A stretch of 64,000 nt of DNA from Sorghum bicolor. Its lineage: Eukaryota; Streptophyta; Magnoliopsida; Poales; Poaceae. The notes beneath the pieces were generated by a model. The model worked only from the letters and a program-made list of their open reading frames with translations, was not told the origin of the DNA and made no database searches. Position 1 is the first letter of the stretch. Each line of letters begins with the position of its first letter. The stretch is from contig NC_012871.2 in the NCBI RefSeq assembly GCF_000003195.3, positions 3,025,997-3,089,996 on the forward strand. Direction: 5' to 3'. Below are positions 60,250 to 64,000 of this stretch, one piece after another. The position numbers were made by a program, and so were the translations under genes.

Positions 60250-61472
60250 AGCAGTGGAGTGGAAAAACGCCCGTGCGTGCGGCTGCGGCAACGGCGGGCC
60301 CAAATCAATCAAACCGCGAAAGGCGGGCAGCAGCGGGGGACCTCACGGAGGAGGTGTTTTCGCGGTTATGCGTCCAGCCCCCCCTGAAACGCCACAATTT
60401 AACGCTCGCGTCCTTGGCCCCTGGAAACTGGGGGGATACTTCTCCGGTGCGTTTGAGCGTTTCCCTTCCCTTCTTTGTCCGCCTCCCCACACTGCTTGCT
60501 TCCTCTCACGCTGCCCGCGCTCTCGGCTCGCATTGGGGAGGAGGAGGAGGAGGCGCGGGTCGAGGTACCGGGCTACCCTGAGCCGGGTCTGGGATCCGTC
60601 CGCCGCCACCGGACACCGGAGGAGGTGAGACCGTGGGAACCCTCGCTCTCGCCGCGCTGTTAATTCGTTGGGTGGGTTCTCTTCTCTGAATTTCCGGCGT
60701 TTTCTGTTTTTGGGTGGGCTCGATGCCGTGTTTCTCCTGAGCGAATATTGCTCAACGAGGTTGCGGCCTGGGTTCTGGCGGATTTTCTCCGGTCCGGGGG
60801 GGGGGGGTCTCGGCGTGGTGGCGCTTCCGTCGGGGATTTCGGTTCCACAGTCGCGAAATGCACCCAGGTTTATTATGCGGGCGAGGTGGGATAGGGTTTA
60901 GAATCGCCAAAGCATATTGTCCTCGGGCCTGATTTGAGTTTTTCTTTTTCCCCCAGCGCGTATCGAGTCCGCTTGGTTGGAGACTTGACTTTTGGGTTGG
61001 GATTGGGACTCCAATCGCCACGGTGAAGTTTTGTTTGGTTTCGTTTTGATTTCCGACCAAAATTTCTGTTCACTGCTCTGTTGTTTATTTTCATGTAGTA
61101 CTCACCTGGTGTTTATGCATTCTTTTGCGACCTTTATCTTCTGTATGTACGGGCCTCGGTAACACCGTGCTTGCACGGCCTCCCAATCCATTATCTGAAA
61201 GAATCATTCCTTCCAATCCGTAATAACTTCCACCGAGGCGTTGACAGTTTTGTTGCTAGTTTCATGCTAGTGCTGGAGACAAGTGTCTCATTGCTGGAAG
61301 CTGTGCGGTTGTTGCATGATTGATGAGTGGCTGGCCAATAATTCATCCCTATGCCACTAACTCAGGTGCTCTATTTTTTTTGGCATCCAGGTCACCCATG
61401 GTTCTATGATTGAGAGATTCTGGGCTTGACTAGGACGAATTTGGTTGAACATTTTGAGGTCGTTGGAGGGGA
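60250..61472 (+). other. Promoter and 5' leader of AIR9, with an intron
   Basis: A GC-rich region ends at donor GGAG/GTGAGA (exon end 60624); the acceptor GGCATCCAG at 61390 gives a 766-bp leader intron, followed by 82 nt of leader to the ATG at 61473. The first exon's 5' end is not defined; the GC rise begins near 60250. Confidence 0.6.
61398..61429 (+). promoter_or_regulatory. Two overlapping uORFs in the AIR9 leader
   Basis: uORF1 (61398-61409) encodes MVL and its TGA overlaps the ATG of uORF2 (61406-61429, MIERFWA) as ATGA. Both end 43 or more bases before the main start, so they could reduce or gate translation of AIR9. Confidence 0.55.
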
Positions 61473-64000
61473 ATGGAAACTCCATCTGTGGCCTCGAAGC
61501 CGGCGGATGCTAAACCGGTGAAGCCACGGCCAGTGGCGCCCACTGGCAGGTTCGCCTTGGGGACTGCTTCGTCCATTAAGAAGCGTGCTGATGGTGCTGC
61601 TCCATCGGAGGTGGGCGTGTCTCGGTCTTCCTCGATGAAGTCTACCTCGTCGCTGAATGCCAGTTCGGTGCTGAGAAGAAGCAGCACAGGGACTGCTGGG
61701 AAGCAACAGGACAGTGGGAGCTCAGCTGTTGCTAAGAAGGCCAGTCCTACGCTGTCGGATGGGGCAAAGAAGACTAAGCTGGTGTCAGCTCCCGCTGTTA
61801 GCTCAAAACCAGCAGCGGAAAAGAAAACATCCTTGATTGAGAGGACAGGTGCTGATTTGGCGAAGAAGCCTGGTGTTAAGGCATCCTCAACTTCAACACT
61901 GAAGAAGGTCCAGACCAAGACAGAGAGCTCCAATGGCAGCAGTGGCAGCACCAGGAGAGTGGCCTCCAATGCTTCTGTGCCGTCACCACGTTCCGTCACA
62001 AGCAATGCCACAAAGAAACTGGGTACTCAAACATCATCTGCTGTGCCTAATCGGCGGAAGAGCTCAACCGCAGATAGCCGTGATTCGAGGTTCATGATGC
62101 TGCCACAGGTGGATTTGAAGGCTAGTGATGAAGTGGTTAGTGCGACTCTTCTGCATTTCTTTTAACATTCCAGGTAACATCATGATTTGGTGGGTTTTGT
62201 CTGCTCAACAACCTTTTCTGTATTGCAGAGGCTGGATTCAAGAGGTCATCGGGTTCGTAGTCTCAAGCAGCTGAGGTTATCACATGCTCTTGAGGTAAAT
62301 TTTATCCAGCCTCCTTTCCTCTCTTCCTTTCTTAGTTCTTTCTGCTTCGAGTTGTTTGGTTGTAACACATGGCTGCTGATTTTACCTTGCGAAGTTGCAA
62401 GGCCTAGGAAGTACTATGCATGAAGTAGAGAGCCTGCATAAGTTGCCAGTGTGCAATAACTTGAAATGTCTACTGACTTAACATTTTTTTTATTTCTAGT
62501 TTGTGTATCTGAGGGACAACCTTTTATCAAGTTTGGAGGGAATTGAAATTCTCAAGGGGGTAAAGGTATGCCTTGTTTTGTCTTATCTATTTATTTATTG
62601 GGAACCTATCTTTCTGTTTTTTCCCCACACCATATGCCATGCCATGTCTAGTCTAATAGCTTATGTTTGTGGTAATGCTTGCAGGTTCTTGATTTGAGTT
62701 TTAATGATTTTAAGCTCCCTGGGTTTGAGCCTCTCAGGAACTGTATTGTCCTCCAGGTTTGTGCTATCCCCATCATACCAATCGAGATTATAGAAGGCTT
62801 ACATGCACTTATTTTTGTGTACACCATACCATGTAGCAACTCTATCTTGCTGGAAATCAAATTACTTCACTTGCTAGCCTTCCTGAACTTCCTAACTTGG
62901 AGGTATGCTGCTATTGCTGACTTGATCTTAGCAGTTAATTTACATACTATCACATAGATCAATATCTTCCACTTACCTCTCTTGTCGCACCAGTTCCTTT
63001 CTATTGCTCAAAACAGGCTAAAGTCACTTTGTATGGCTCGACAGCCTCGACTTCAAGTGAGTACACTGTTTATTTTTTAATCTTTCTCTCTCTACCTTTT
63101 ACATATTCAAATCTTCAATGTTGGCCTTACATCCTTTGAGACCTTTTGTATAGGTGTTAGCAGCTAGCAGAAACAAAATATCAACTTTGAAGGGATTTCC
63201 ACATTTGCCTTCTCTGGAGGTCTGTTTTCTCCTTTGAGTCTTTGAGCTCTGTAGTCATGAATGTTTTACGTCGTTGTATTGTTATCGAGCTACTATTTCC
63301 ACAAATACAGAATTCTCTTATATGTTGGCCTTAAACTTCAGGCTATTTATCTCTCTGTTATGTAGCAAGGTGAACACACGAGGATTAAAGGTTACTATTA
63401 TTGCTTAATCAATTATTAAATTTTGAATATGAATGTTGGGTAGCCCACTAATTAGAACGAAAACTAATTCTGTTATTCTTGAACTAGTATGATGTTATGG
63501 ACAACTTATATGCATGAAAGGAACAATTCAAATTATTCATGAATACATGTTACCAGTCTGTTATGGGGTTCAAACAATTAGAATCTGAAGTTCCTGTACA
63601 AGATTGATGTGATTTCATCAATAATATTGATATAACTAGATAGCCTGGAAAAGTATGCTCACCCTGGATATTGAACTGACCACAGCATTTACGTGTTGAG
63701 GAGAATCCACTACTTGAGATGCAACACTTGGAAGCTGCTTCTATCCTGCTTATAGGTCCTACTTTGAAGAAGTTCAATGACCGAGGTATGTCTGAACATC
63801 TTTCCACTGCTATTCGCTTTGCTTGATTGGCTGAATTTGTAACGAGAAATATTCATCTGATTGCCTTAAAAACTTGGGGTTTATTATGTATATAAGCCAC
63901 TCAGACCAGTGTTAATGGGGAGAAAAGGATGATCATTGAGATTTCATTATTTTATTTTTCCAGATATTGTACCCTTTATGTTTTTTTGAAATACACCTTA
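61473..64000 (+). CDS. AIR9: Microtubule-associated protein AIR9, 5' part (gene runs past the window)
   Basis: Coding exons: 61473-62135, 62229-62294, 62500-62565, 62685-62756, 62837-62902, 62994-63056, 63154-63219, 63686-63785; phases are consistent and give the first 387 residues. The N-terminal 220 residues are basic and rich in Ser, Thr, Lys and Ala (for example SSSMKSTSSLNASSVLRRSS), the microtubule-binding type of region. Leucine-rich repeats follow, almost one per exon: SLKQLRLSHALE, FVYLRDNLLSSLEGIEIL, VLDLSFNDFKLPG, QLYLAGNQITSLASLP, FLSIAQNRLKSL, VLAASRNKISTLKGFP, HLRVEENPLLEMQHLEAASI. AIR9 in Arabidopsis is a roughly 187-kDa protein of cortical microtubules, the preprophase band and the cell-plate insertion site. 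The A9 repeats expected downstream are outside the window. Confidence 0.93.

Noticed and set aside
63964..64000. Next AIR9 exon after the CAG at 63961-63963
   Set aside because: The reading after that acceptor hits a stop within ten codons and does not match the family; the true next exon should lie beyond the window.

Overview
This is a gene-bearing piece of a grass nuclear genome, most likely from the Andropogoneae (sorghum, sugarcane or Miscanthus type). The evidence is introns with GT-AG borders, plant-specific gene families, Tekay-like chromovirus sequence, Tourist, hAT and Mutator-type elements, a tRNA-derived SINE, and many copies of the MITE whose ends read CCTTGTTTAG / CTAAACAAGG. 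The species assignment is inference; nothing was searched.

Layout. 1-9426: a young Ty3/gypsy chromovirus whose 5' LTR is cut by the window edge, with one frameshift in pol. 9613-14782 (+): five-exon GDSL esterase/lipase, starting about 190 bp after the LTR. 17369-19684 (+): seven-exon N-acetylglucosamine kinase. 21283-26884 (-): WPP-domain-associated coiled-coil protein, with a SINE in one intron and a CCGATAC-rich transposon in the first intron. 29090-33262 (-): six-exon root-type ferredoxin-NADP+ reductase. 34590-40308 (-): nine-exon CCR4-NOT subunit CNOT9, with a hAT MITE in intron 4, and a 1.3-kb miniature LTR element plus an 84-bp tandem duplication in intron 1. 43037-48056: a complete 5.0-kb Mutator-like element with 118-bp terminal inverted repeats and a perfect 9-bp target duplication, carrying a MURA-type transposase (one frameshift) and a GRF zinc-finger gene. 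48598-50031 (+): F-box protein, followed by a 46-bp minisatellite. 50.4-60.3 kb: gene-poor, MITE-dense DNA. 61473 to the window end (+): 5' part of the microtubule-associated protein AIR9.

The cellular genes are unrelated single-copy genes: lipid or ester hydrolysis, amino-sugar salvage, nuclear-envelope coiled coil, plastid redox, mRNA deadenylation, protein turnover and microtubules. There is no operon-like pathway and I found no convincing new multi-gene system. The most interesting signals are mobile: the MULE placed in the F-box gene's promoter/leader, the miniature LTR element with a 20-G polypurine tract, and the CCGATAC-rich 612-bp element. Exon borders were set by reading frame, GT-AG sites and family conservation, and each gene's codon phases close exactly except where a frameshift is stated.
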